A DNA stretch of 64,000 nt from Heterocephalus glaber (Eukaryota; Chordata; Mammalia; Rodentia; Bathyergidae), in contig NW_004624734.1 in assembly GCF_000247695.1 (NCBI RefSeq), positions 39,971,823-40,035,822 on the forward strand. Direction: 5' to 3'. Positions 36,140 to 47,307 of this stretch are shown piece by piece. Each line of letters begins with the position of its first letter. The first letter of the stretch is position 1. The notes under the pieces are model-generated. The model worked only from the letters and a program-made list of their open reading frames with translations. It had not been told where the DNA came from and made no database searches. The translations under genes and the position numbers were made by a program.

Positions 36140-37340
36140 ACTTTTTTCCTTGCTGGAGAAATAATGAACGTTCTTTAAAGAATGAAAGAAAAAATCGGGA
36201 GGGGGTCCACACGGTGTAATTCTCAGCAGTTCTTATCCTGGAATACCTTTGCCCTCAAATATTTCATAGCTGGTACCTCCAGTCAACTCAAGTGGGGAGC
36301 TCAGGATCCTCCCTAGTCCCTCTACCCCAGGGCATATCCTCCATCCTGCTCACAGACCATCTCTTTCTGTCCTAAAGAAACACAACCTCAGCTGAATGGT
36401 GTGGCGGTGGAGGGCTACCCTCATGCAGCAGCAGCCGCCATCACGCTGTGAGGAAAGAGCAGACAACACCAGTCCTGGCCCATGCCCTGCCCCATGCCCC
36501 TGCCCCATGCAGAGCCCTGGTCTCTAGGGCACCAGGCTCGCTGAGCCCCCACACATCTCTTCCTCTCTTCCTGCCAGCAGGACCCCTCAGCAAACCCAAG
36601 CTTCTCACTTCACTGTGCAGAGAATCCTAGTTTCCATCATCACACCAGCTCACTCTACTTTGGATTTCCCATCGTGTTTGCATATAAAATGGCCCACCTT
36701 GATGTAAATGGAATTCCAGCAGCATATCAATTCATTTCCCTACCAATTAAATTTTTTAAATAAAAGGAATAAAACCAAAATCATCCATATCCCATCACCT
36801 AGAAAGAGATGAACTCTGTTAACACATTGCTATATATTTATTCAAACCTTCCCTCTACAGTGTATAGGGGTTACCAGGCAAATTCTTCTTACAAGATTCC
36901 AGTCTATATGAAATATCTGAGTCACCCCAAATCAGGAGGTCAGCACTACTCTGACTGCCCAGTGTTCAGCAAGCTCATGAAAAAATACCTTGCCAATCAG
37001 CAAGAACAATCTGTTCTCTGGGGTTCTTGAAGCTGGAGCCCCACCAAGGCAATCCCATAAACACAAGTCCTGGAGCTTCCCAGAGCATCTGGATGACCCC
37101 TTGTACACAGAGCAGAGGTGGCACAGGGTGCCTCCGAGAAAGTGGGGGAGACATGGTCCAGGGCCTATATGAGCCCTAGTCCAGGCTCAGGACACCACAC
37201 TTAGATGTCACTGTTGGTCCTTTCTGGGTCCAGCAGCCAAAAGAGGACTTCCTTTGAGAAAGGCACTTAAAATGTGGGAGAGGAGGTACCCCTGGGGTGT
37301 GGGGTCCAGTACAGGGCCCTATTTGCTGGCCTGAGGATAG
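36140..37340. other. Unique stretch
   Basis: Holds an imperfect tandem of 'tgccccatgcc'-type units near 36478-36512. No supported gene. Confidence 0.4.
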
Positions 37341-37344
37341 TACT

Positions 37345-37480
37345 ATATCTGCTAACCAAGTGGTGCATCACAGTCCCAGGGGATTCTAATCCAGTAAGTG
37401 TGGAACACAGCTCATAGAACGTTTTTTAAAGTTGCTCAGGTGATTCTAATATCCACTCAGGGTTTAGAATCATTCCACTT
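37345..37480 (+). repeat. MER5A-like hAT relic
   Basis: 'agtcccaggggattctaatc', then 'aaagttgctcaggtgattctaat' and 'ggtttagaatcatt' follow the MER5A order. Confidence 0.65.
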
Positions 37481-39560
37481 GACAGTACATAAGTCCCTGA
37501 ATCTTCTTCCCTCAGAAACTGTGCTTAAAATATTGAAAGAATTGGCTCCCAAATAACCAAGGGGGCCAAGCCTAGGTCCCCAATATCCTGCACGTATCCA
37601 TACCTTACGTGCCTTTAGAGGTTTGATATGTAGGCTGTGCCTTCTACCTATCACACCATGAGCACTCCTGTCTTCTCATTCAGTGTAGGTTTTAGGTCCT
37701 CTACTTGCCGTCTACATCTGTGCCACTTCTGGCTCTTAACTTTTACACTATCAAGGCCAAAAGTGTGCTCACCAATAGCTGAAAAGCACAAAGGCCAGCC
37801 TTTTTCAACTGATCAGCACTAACCATTTCCTCTGGTGAAACTGGCTGAGACAAAACCCAGAGAGAGGTTTGTTCTCTTCTGTAATTAGTGAGACTCTGTG
37901 AGGAAGTGCGGTGTTATGACTTCCAGGGCAGTCCCATGGGTTGGAACCAGCCTGAGAACAGAGGGGAGGTGAAAGTACATACTTCCCTCTGCTGTTGTCC
38001 AGCTTTGGGGCAGCCTGTTGACAGCTGATGAGTCTGCTTTAGACATTGTAGCTCAAGCTGGGGTTTGGATTCCTTCAAAGAATCCACACATAAGGAAAGG
38101 AAAACACCCATGAGATTTTCATTGACGTTTTCCCCAAGTTCCTTTTCTATTATTATTGTTAGAAATTCCAGAAAGAAAAGCATTGAATTAACCATTACAT
38201 ATGTTACATACATTCCTCTGTGGAAGAAAACTGAGTGTGTGAATTCTTGGGTTTATCATTAAAGTTCTTATACTAAAGCTCTTGTTAACTGGAAGTTCTT
38301 GAGAACTTCAAGTTCTCGTGTTACTTTTCTGGATTTTTCAGGAAAATCCAGAAAAATTCCATGCCTAATTTTCTCTGGCTATAAGATAGAATCAACCTAC
38401 TGGCTTCAAAGACCTACTAGTGGTAGCTACATTTGAATTTTCCTGATTGGATACAGACAGTCAAGATAGACATGAATTCACCCCAGTATAACCTAAGGTG
38501 AGCTGGAGATCCATCGGGTCCTAGCAGGAAGGAGAGGGCACACTCAGAAGGGGCGACTGAGGAGAGTCTATGAACAGATGATTTCCAGAGATGTGGGTGA
38601 AGCCATTGGAGATGAGGAAGCATTTCAGGGCGAATGACAGCCCTGTGACCTTCCCATCCCTAAGCCTGAAAGGGCAAGAAGAGAAAGTGGTTTTAGGACT
38701 CTGGTGAGCCCTATCACTGCTGGAGCTGCAGTCTTCGGCAGAGGGTGCAGCCACTGCCAACCCGCGGCCCAGCAGGAGGGATGAGTACCCCAGCCTCTCC
38801 CCCACACTCCTGTCCTCTCTCTCCCTGTCTTGGCCTCTGGCCTCCCTTTGGCTGAGCCCAGCAGGGAACCAGGGAGCAAGAGAGCCCAGCCATGGAATGC
38901 ACAGAGGTCAGCCTTCCAGGGCACTGAACAGGGTGGAGAAAGACAGAGAATAGATCCAGGGGCAAAAGGAGAATATTCCCAGGCTGGACAAACAGCCATC
39001 GTCCCCCCACCCTGCCCCAAATATGCATCTATAAGGTTCTCACTTCTTCATGGACGAGTTATCACTTGATCAACTGTGAAGAACTATACATATTTCAATA
39101 TTTTAATTATATTACTGGAATTTGAAAAGTTTGTAGTCATTAGACATCACGGGCTGAGCAAACAGAGCATTGTAGCCACTGTCAGATCCCAAGGCATTTA
39201 CCAGGCTGGGACCTTCCCTCCACTGCAGCCAAGGGCCCCTGTGGAAATTTCAGTGCTATAAACTACGGTCATTCTGCCTGGTCACTGCTGATTTTCCTCC
39301 GCCTTAGCTCCTGCAGGGTGGAATGTCAGCTAAGTGGCAGGGAGCCTGCTCACCAAGGGGCTGGCTGATTGCTTTGGGAACCCAGCCCTCTTCTGGAATT
39401 TAATAAAAACCACTCCCCAGATAGAAGGTGGGGGCACTGGCTCTTTAAATGATACTTTTATTTAAAGGAAAAAAAAATAATTATCTATGCCAGTAAGAAA
39501 AAGAAGAAAAATAATCTAGTTTTTCAAAGATGGAAGAAAAAGTGTTTTTAATTTGCAATT
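37480..39560. other. Unique stretch
   Basis: No supported gene. Several GC-rich minus-strand frames (for example 38625-39020, 131 residues) overlap each other in different frames and match nothing recognised. A pair of short inverted repeats lies at about 38290-38352. Confidence 0.4.
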
Positions 39561-39760
39561 TTGCTAATTTTATTCCCTTGCTCAAAATTCTTTCATGGCT
39601 ACCATTGCCAAAGAAATAAACTTCAAATGCTTTAGCCTGAGAGCTGGCCTCTGCTTTTCCTACCCAAACACTCATTACTCTCCTTTAATTACCCTTCTTC
39701 CATCAAACTGGGTGAGCTGCAGGACATTTCTGGGCAATTTCAGGTCTATTCCCACCCGTA
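39560..39760. repeat. Ancient mammal-wide repeat, family uncertain
   Basis: 'cttgctcaaaattctttcatggctaccattgcc' followed by 'aaagaaataaacttcaaatgc' is a common mammalian repeat pattern, but I am not sure of the family name. Confidence 0.5.
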
Positions 39761-39778
39761 GCTTTTTCATGGTATTTG

Positions 39779-39953
39779 CCAGTGGTTCCCAACACGAGGC
39801 AGTCTTGTTCCTCAAGGGACATTTGGCAATGTCTGGGGTGGGAGGTGCTATGGCATCTAGTGGTTCAGTCCAGGGATATTGTCAAACATCCCGCGGTGCA
39901 CAGGACACTGCCCACAGCACACAGTGTCAGCAGCATCAAGGCTGAGAACCCTG
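39779..39953 (+). repeat. MER20 hAT relic
   Basis: 'ccagtggttcccaacac' at the start, 'gggacatttggcaatgtctgg', 'gctatggcatctagtgg' and 'aacatcccgcggtgcacagg' inside, and 'gctgagaaccctg' at the end span nearly the full usual length of about 219 bp. Confidence 0.85.
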
Positions 39954-40019
39954 TTGGAGAACATGCCAAATGATCCTCCCTCCTAACGCTGAAATCTGAC
40001 CCATTCGTCATATCAAAAC

Positions 40020-40385
40020 CTGCACTGGCCAGTGCCCTGATCACTTAGCACATGTGGCTTTTGGGTACTTGAAATGTGGTTGATTCTAATTCAGAATGTG
40101 TCGTGTCAAATGCTAGTCAGGTTTTTAAGGGTTAGAATGAAAACTGGAATTTGAAATGTTTCATTAACAATTGTTATACGGATTACATGTTCCAATGGTA
40201 ACATTTTAAATACTCTGGCTTAAATAAAATGCATTATTGTGATTACCTATTTCTTTTTACTTAATGTGGCTACCAGAAAAATTTAGTTCACATATGTGGC
40301 TGAAGTGTATTTCCATCAACACTAGTTTAGAGCAGGGATTGTCAAACTGTTTTGAAAAGAGCTTTGCAGGTCACATGTGGCCTCC
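40020..40385 (+). repeat. hAT-Charlie-type relics
   Basis: 'gtacttgaaatgtggttgattc' and 'ttaatgtggctaccagaaaa' follow a common MER-type pattern to about 40320. A second piece, 'caaactgttttgaaaagagctttgcaggtc', follows at about 40335-40385. Confidence 0.55.
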
Positions 40386-40520
40386 ATCACATTTCTTCCT
40401 CTTCCTTTCCTCCTGTTCTTATCCATCTCCTCCTCTTTTTCTCTTTCCCCTTCTCCTCTTCCTTCTCTTCTTCTTCAACTCCTCCTCCTCTAGTCCTTCC
40501 TCCTCTTCCATCACCACCTC
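40386..40520. repeat. Polypyrimidine tract (CT-rich)
   Basis: About 130 bases almost entirely C and T on the plus strand, in irregular CCT/TTC units. Confidence 0.95.
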
Positions 40521-40554
40521 TTAAAAATACAAATCTTTTAGAAACATGCAGCCT

Positions 40555-40790
40555 TCTTTTTGTGGTACTGGGGATTGAACACAGGCCTTCACGCTGAACT
40601 CCATCCCCAGCCCATTTTTTATTTTTTAATTTAAAACAGGGTCTCATTAAGTTGTCCCGAACGAATCGCTTCTCGGCCTTTTGGCTAAGATCAAGTGTAA
40701 GTTGTCTAGAATGGGCTTGAACTTGCAATCCTCCTGCCTCAATTTCCCAAAGTGCTGTGATCACAGGCCCGCACCACCACACCTGAATAT
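40555..40790 (-). mobile_element. MEN-type SINE (B1-ID fusion), interrupted by a U2 fragment
   Basis: ID-like part 'tggtactggggattgaacac', T-rich linker, then the B1 part starting 'aaacagggtctcattaagttg' and resuming after the insertion with 'cttgcaatcctcctgcctc' and 'gtgatcacaggcccgcacc'. The B1 half is split at 40664/40698 by the U2-derived insertion. Confidence 0.92.
40665..40699 (+). ncRNA. U2 snRNA 5' fragment (tailless retropseudogene)
   Basis: All 35 bases agree with nucleotides 1-35 of U2 snRNA as I know it (ATCGCTTCTCGGCC...AAGTGTA), including the branch-site recognition sequence. It stops there and lacks Sm site, later stem-loops and upstream promoter, so it is a pseudogene fragment. 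A repeat with a perfect 9-base core, TAAGTTGTC, begins at 40648 and again at 40698, extending to 13 of 17 matches; it looks like a target-site duplication. There is no A tail. The last two bases of the U2 match overlap the second copy of the duplication. Confidence 0.92.
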
Positions 40791-41700
40791 AAACCCCTTT
40801 GAAACCTTTCTAAAATTTAAACCTTTTTGAAATAATATAAACTTCTTAAAATAGCCATAGCTTCTGCACCCACGGATATCAATGAGCTCCAGAAGCGACC
40901 TCTGTACCGTCCTTTAACAGCAGACTCCTCCGTGTCCTTCCTTCTGTCAAGTCTGGTGTCTCATCTCAAATCTTTACTAAACCCTTGGCTCCTAGAGAGT
41001 GGTCTTTCCCTATTGTGGATTCTGGAGACGCGGGTGGGAGAGTCCACAACCGCAGGGCCGGGCCAGGGAGGCTGGAGCGCGCAGGCGCAGGGAGGAGCAG
41101 CAGAGGCGTGGCTAGGTCTCCCTCCACCCTCAGGTCCTTTCCCTTCCCTCCTCCCTGAGCGGAGCAGGTGACTGCTCTAACTCAGAGCGAGAGTATTAAT
41201 GCCGGCATGGATAAAGGAGCACTTAGCCCTGCTCTGAGCAGCACTGTGTGTGATTCTCATTGTATGTGATTATTACAATTATTAGAACCTTTGTGGAGTT
41301 CCAGAGATGAGAGAAATATAAAGATGATTCTTATTTTCCATGTTATTAATGATGATTTTTTTAAACCCAGGTTTTTATTGGGTTACATTATAAAGTCTAT
41401 AGAATTATGCTCTACTACCTCCAAATATCATATGATTGTTTTTCCAGGGAGTTACATCCATGCATAAATGTGTATATGTTGGCAGCTCAGAATTAAGAGT
41501 ATTTTTTTAAGGTCTAAATTCCTTTCAAATGGGAACGATGTGTTCCCCTGACCCTTCCTACACTCCATATTACTGTCGACATCTGCAACTAATTGATGAT
41601 CTATAAGTCAAGACTGTGACCAATGCAAAAAACCTTTAGCAAAGCCTGCCTGGGCTTGGCTGACCCTCCTTAATATATTTCAGATTAAAACTGAAAAAGC
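40791..41700. other. Unique stretch with a small CpG cluster
   Basis: About ten CpG occur at roughly 41028-41110, rare elsewhere in the window, with GGCGCAGG and GCGCGC cores. There is no supported exon, TATA box or open frame of note next to it, so a promoter is only a possibility. Confidence 0.35.
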
Positions 41701-42400
41701 CACCTTTTAACTGTCCAACTGAGTACCAAACGGTAGCAGTGAGTATTTATCAAACATCAAATAATAACATAATCAGATAACATGCTTACCAGTGAAAATC
41801 TAATTTAGAGCTTTTAAATTTTTTTCATTTAAATTTTTTAAACCCCGACATTTTTGAGAGGTGTAGAGAACTATATTGTCAGCATGGAATTTGATTGATT
41901 AAAGTAACTCTTTATGTCAACATAATCAAATTATGACCATGTGAATACTTTTGTGACAAATGAGTGACACTTTAAGAAGTCACAGGAAAGGGCAACACGG
42001 TATTTTGATAAAGAATGTGGGCTGGGGAACACACAGAAGGCTTTGCCTGTACCGAATGGATGATGCCAGCCAGTTACCCAACAGAAGTTTCCTTGAGGAA
42101 TCTGCCAGAGAATTAAATGTGGTACATTTAACACATTCATACCATGGCTGTAATTTGTATATCTCACTGCTGGTCAGTTTGAACCATCCCAGTGACACAC
42201 GCATGACTGCCACATCGGGCGACTTTTTATTACTTTTATTAATAAAAACACCGATAAAAGTGATTAGATCCTACAAGCCACCTGGTGGGACAGCCATGCA
42301 TGCACCATCTGCGTGGTTCAAGCTGGCAGGAACGTGTTAAAGAGAAGTTTTTTACCCTGCAAACTACCCGTTTCAAACACTAGTGCCAAGGGCCCTGAAA
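41700..42400. promoter_or_regulatory. Candidate conserved enhancer-like DNA
   Basis: AT-rich unique sequence rich in TAAT and GATAA-type cores. It has a perfect 14-base palindrome, TTTTATTAATAAAA, at 42234-42247, and 'gtgattagatcc' and the E-box-like 'gccacctggtgg' close by. No repeat signature is visible. Function is inferred from composition alone. Confidence 0.3.
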
Positions 42401-43450
42401 TATATACTATGCAAAACGGTATCTTGTTAAATGAAGTACAGGTAATGGACTTTGTAGCTATTTGTATTTACTGACTGGCCTACTCTATTCTTCAGGAGAA
42501 TAAATATTGAAATCTCTGTTTTACTCTCTTGGGGGCCAAACACACAGCTTGCTGCTGCTCAACCACATTCCATGGAGCCTTACCTTGATTGGTTTCCTCA
42601 GCCCAGCACCTTGTTCTGGGGCCAGCTTTCCCCTGCAGCCAGTCACAGCTACCTGCAGCTAAACTTCAGTTTTCTTCTCTGTGAAGGAAGACAGCTTATC
42701 TCTCCCTCAACCAGTGCAGTCTCCATTTTCTGTCAGACCGCCCCAAACACACCCTCCAAAATTAGAAGACATCTCTCCAGCCATTTTCATGAGACGTGGT
42801 AAAATCAAAGAAACAGAAATTCATTTCTAAAATGGAATTTGGTTGATTTATAACCCAGAGGATTTCAAAACCAGAGTGGACATAAAAAAATTATGTATTT
42901 TTAAATTATCAGTAACCTTGGCAGTGATAATTAGGTTTTAGATGTTTTCGCTGACGTCTCCCTCGAATTCCAAGTTCTAGGCCAGGTTTGTACAACTGTG
43001 GACATTTTCTTAATGTCGGTCCTTTGATAGGAGGTGGCAGATGCAAGATCTCTAGAGAAAAAGGTGTGGGTACAGGGCCCTTCTCAGCTGTGAGGGACAT
43101 GTGCTCTGGGCTGGACACTGGGCACACACCAGCCTCACTCCACCTGGCGAGTTCTGAACCTATCTGGGTGCAGGAAGGGAGACTGGCTGCAAGTCACCAC
43201 CAAAGCCCCCGCCCCTCCAGGCAGCTAGGATGCCTCTGATTGAAGGCCAGGCCACAAAGGAGTCCTGAAATGAACCTCTGGTGCCACTGTTAGGTGAAAA
43301 GTTACCTCCCCATGCTGGAAGCTACTGACCCAGTGGCCTGTCCCTCTTCCAAGGCCAGGGTAGAGTGTGCCATCTATGCAGCAATCACATGCCAGTAGAG
43401 ACCACCACACTCCTCCAGCCCTGCAGCTGGCCCTGTAGCAGGGGAGGGAA
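42400..43450. other. Unique stretch
   Basis: No gene or confident repeat recognised. Confidence 0.4.
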
Positions 43451-43675
43451 GGGTAGCTATTGACTACATACCTCCTGGGTGCTTAAGCAAGATGCTTGGT
43501 GCATTTGTATGTATTATCTCATTTAGCCACAACCGTTACCTTTGGAGTTGGGCATTTCTATACTCATTGAACAGCTCAGAAAGTTGAGTTTCCAGGATAT
43601 TAAATCACTTGACCAAGAGCCTGTAGATCACAAGTGACAGAGTCTAACCCAGGTTTGAGGATATGTTTGTATTCA
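43450..43675 (-). repeat. MIR SINE fragment
   Basis: 'gtgcatttgtatgtattatctcatttagcc', 'cattgaacagctcagaaag' and 'cacttgaccaagagcctg' are the reversed MIR order; nearly full length. Confidence 0.75.
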
Positions 43676-43766
43676 CATGCTTCAGCAGGTGGGGGGAGGG
43701 GGCTTCCCTGACAACACCCACCTTTGTCAGGGTCACCCGGATGGAGTCTCTTACCCAGTGCTGAAT

Positions 43767-43816
43767 GCACACACACACACACGCACAAACACACACACAC
43801 ACACACGTGTGTGCAC
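43767..43816. repeat. (CA)n microsatellite with TG end
   Basis: CA units with two interruptions, ending in 'cacacgtgtgtgcac', partly self-complementary. Confidence 0.95.
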
Positions 43817-45400
43817 GCCCTCCAGCATGTCAGAAGAATATGATTATTTTGATCTGCTCGGCTTGAATTCATCCTGAGCCAAGGGCTGGCCAGGCCTCAG
43901 GAGCGTGGCCGTCCATCACCACGGCTCAGGTTTGCTCCTCAGAGAGCCGGAGCTGACCGCAGCCTCTTGGCTCCGTTCCACTGAGAGGGAGTCTCAAAAC
44001 TGGCATTTAAGTCCAGAGCGGAAAAAACACCCCAAGCTTGTTCGTTTTTCTGACAGGTGCTGGAGCCCATGAAAGGTCAGATTCCGGCTCGCAGTCACAT
44101 CCTGGCTTAGCGGGCTCCAGGCACACAAAGGCCCGTCTGTCTCCCTGAGCGCGGGGAGCGGGGACGAAGGCCAGGGACTCACGGTGGCTGCCCGATGGCC
44201 CGCTCCTGCTGCTCCATCTCTTCACGGACATTGGCCTAAATGGAGCATTGGGAAGCCCAGCTGCCACGGCTGTGCGGAGCAGGCGGGGTGAAGAATGTAG
44301 ACTTTTTTCTCCCGCGTAATTGCCAGCGATGTTAACCCCCAGCAGCCCATGAATCTATGCCTGACATCGGCCTGCTGGGGCTCGTTTGTAAGCCCCCGGG
44401 TGGGATCCTTCTGCTTCATGTTCAAAGCCTGGCGGGCTGGAGAGCTGAACGGGGCTTCCCTCCCAGCCCTCCTCAAGGATGCTGGGGAGTGGAGGACTTC
44501 CTCCTCTTCTTGCTGATGCTTCCCGACGGCTTGGAACTGCGGTGTTATTGGAACAGAGGGTGTGTGTTTCAGTGCACGTAGCCACATGCTTTCAACCAGG
44601 AACGTTTATTTTCGCAGTCTTATGAAAACATCCCCCCAATTCAAAATGGCTCCCAGGGACCCACGGCACTGTATTTGAAGTTCCTCACCAGCAGCTGCAG
44701 GCTGGGGTCCTTTAATATCTTTAACTTCTCAAAAGATTTCTGCCCTTGTCTCTGGTCCCATGCCACCCCCCACCCAGAACCTTGCACCCAACTGCAGCGC
44801 TGAATGTGGAACATCATCCCTTCACAGGCTGATCCTGACCTTCTGATAAGAACTTCAACTGCAGCTGCTTTTGAATAACAAGCTCAGAGAACCAATGAAA
44901 TTCTTATTTTTAAAACTCTACTTATGTAATTAAAAAAAACAACAAAACAGTTGTTTTGGAATACCTTTTTACTACCAGTTGAGACTCTCACCCTAACAGG
45001 AAAGTTTCTCAGTGAGATGAGCCATAGACTGGAAAGTGAGTCCCAGCTGTCTCCTGGAGTTCTTTAGGGTCAAATATGTTCAGTTGCAGGCCAGGGGGAG
45101 GACCCAGTTTTCTAAGTGGGTGAACACCACCAGGGACTGACTGCAGGATTCTCCCTCGGCCACCTCTCCTGCCTGTGTGCCCTGAATGTATCCCCACGCC
45201 CTGACAGCCTTGGCCATGCCATGTGCTCTTGGTAAGATTCCACCCTGGGAGCTCCACCCACAGTTCAACTCAATGTATCTGGGCTCACAGCCTATCTGAA
45301 AGGTAGGGGCTCCTTGGGGCCTGCCCCTCAGCCTCCCTGCAATGTGGCCACTCCTCGGGGAACCCAAACCCTCCCAGTAAGCACACTCGCGGCCCCACCC
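43817..45400. other. Unique stretch, relatively CpG-rich at 43900-44420
   Basis: Overlapping frames on the minus strand and one on the plus strand, none recognised. A minus-strand ATG in good Kozak context followed 32 bases later by a GTGAGT donor is at 44217-44178; it is speculative. Confidence 0.35.
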
Positions 45401-45610
45401 ACTAAGCGCTGCACATACTGAGCTCTTTTCAGGTATGGTCACATCACTTCCCCCCACTCTCAAGTGGCCATGCTTTATCCCCTTCTGAAAAGAGCGGGGC
45501 CTGAGGCTCAGAGAGGCTCCCTGATTGGTGGAGCCCGCACCCAAATCTACGCCAACCTGATCCCCCAAACCGTGCTCTTAGCCACTGTGCTAACTGTGCC
45601 TCTCATCCTA
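45400..45610 (-). repeat. MIR SINE fragment
   Basis: 'gcctgaggctcagagaggctccctgattgg' and the closing 'gtgctcttagccactgtgct' are the reversed MIR order. Confidence 0.75.
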
Positions 45611-45639
45611 ACTAGGATTGTTAGGAATAAATAATTCCC

Positions 45640-45840
45640 AACTGATCAAAATAACTACCGTTCATTGGGCTGTCAGCACGTACCTGGCAACTGCTAGGGC
45701 TCTATGTAAATCTCTCATAACAGGAGCATGATAGGGGATCACATCCCCGTTTTATGTGTTACAGGCTCGACAGACACAAGGGACCAAACAACGTCTCCAG
45801 CTTGATCCAAGAGTAAGAGACTGACAATTTAGCTGGACTA
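45640..45840 (-). repeat. MIR SINE fragment
   Basis: 'cattgggctgtcagcacgtacctgg', 'ctatgtaaatctctcataac' and 'cccgttttatgtgttacagg' are in reversed MIR order; diverged. Confidence 0.55.
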
Positions 45841-45899
45841 TGGCACAACATAAACTTGGCCGCATTCTCCTACATTGCTTCTATGTCTGATTATCAGAA

Positions 45900-46680
45900 A
45901 TAATAACTTTGGCATTTATTGAGCCTGGAAAGCCATGTACTTTAGGCTCTGTTCCTGGTAGGCCCAGGGTCCCATTTTGGGAATGTTACCTTTCCAAAAA
46001 TGTGCTTCTTGTGATTTCTGCCTGGGGCTCTGTGTGTGCGTTTGCACACACCCCACTATGTGTGTCTGTCAAACCGCAGGGAGCTTTTCCTCATTTAAAC
46101 AGCCAATTAAAACCCACTTTGGCACTTAGTGCATGTCCCTGCTTCTCAGCACTCAGCTGCCTTCCCGGCAGGCCTTTAATTTGATAAAAAGCTTCTTATA
46201 ACGACTAACAGAGGCCCAGTAAGTTCATTAAACCCTGTCCTTTATTTTTCTTTCAAGGTGTGCCTTCCTCATAAAAGGCCCAAGGTTTATGTTTGCAAAT
46301 GACTTTAGACAATGTTCCATGCTTCAATGGGAAAAGTATGTCTGTCATGTCCTGGCAAGTCACACATAAAGTCTCAATTTCAGCATCTTGTTGGGCTTTC
46401 ATGGAGGCCCAGAGCAGATGGAAAAACCTCTGTGCCCAGTTGTCCAGAGGCCAGAGTTAGCAATGGCAGACGAGCTTCCTCTGAGAGTAGAATGCTGAAA
46501 GCTGGCCTGGCTGTCATACCGAACTCCATTTATCCCATTTCTTTAAAGCAATCTGAGAATCCAGATGGGTTGTATAAACAGAGGAGGAGGTTCCTGGGAG
46601 TTCACTCACTTAATGCAGACTGTATGTTTGACTCATGTAATAGGTATTTAATCATGCTGACGAAATTCATTTTAACTTCA
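45900..46680. promoter_or_regulatory. Candidate conserved enhancer-like DNA
   Basis: Repeat-free by eye, with many short TF-like words: 'agccaattaaaacccac', 'gcctttaatttgataaaaag', 'ttcattaaaccctg', 'ggtttatgtttgcaaatga' (forkhead and octamer-like). Motif and composition evidence only. Confidence 0.28.
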
Positions 46681-46689
46681 GCCACACAC

Positions 46690-47217
46690 ACTGGGGCCAC
46701 GGCCTGACAACATCCTGCGTCACTTGTGGTAGCAGCACTGGAGCAAGATAGGTGAGGCAGAGAGTGGACAGCATCTTATGTGTAGAGGGCCTTGGTGGGC
46801 ACCTGGGAGAGAAAGTTAACGAGTCAGGAGAAGCTGGCTTTTGCAGGTCCACTGTATATCTGCCCGTGGTGAGGTGCTGATGGCCAAGCCCACACATGTC
46901 CTTTTCCTCAATTTCTGAGCGACACAGGAGAGAGGGCACATCACACAGAAAGGTGGCACTGCAGGTAACAGGACCCCACCCCACCAGCTTCCAGAACCCA
47001 AGTTCTCACCCCCCATGGTGGGCTCAATGTGTCTCAGGCCAGCTACCACTGTGACCACAGATGCCACTGTGCCACATTGCAGAACCAACAGTGGCAGCGG
47101 AAGAAGAGACACCACTCATTTTTTACTTGATAAGGAAACCTTTTCTTAAAGTGCCCCAACCTCACTCCTAAACATTATCTGCTCCCAAGCTAATGACTGC
47201 CAGTAAAATGGGATCAC
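46690..47217. other. Unique stretch
   Basis: No gene or confident repeat recognised. Confidence 0.4.
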
Positions 47218-47307
47218 CAGGCCCAGAGATTTAGCTCAGCGGTGCCGCCACCTGCTCACAAGCGCAAGGTCCCGAGTTTGGTCCCCGGTACCAAAAAAGA
47301 AAGAAGG
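47218..47307 (+). mobile_element. ID SINE (tRNA-derived)
   Basis: A box 'gatttagctcagcgg', B-box region 'cgagtttggtcc', CCCCGGTACC end and an A/G tail. The target duplication is not clear. Confidence 0.9.
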
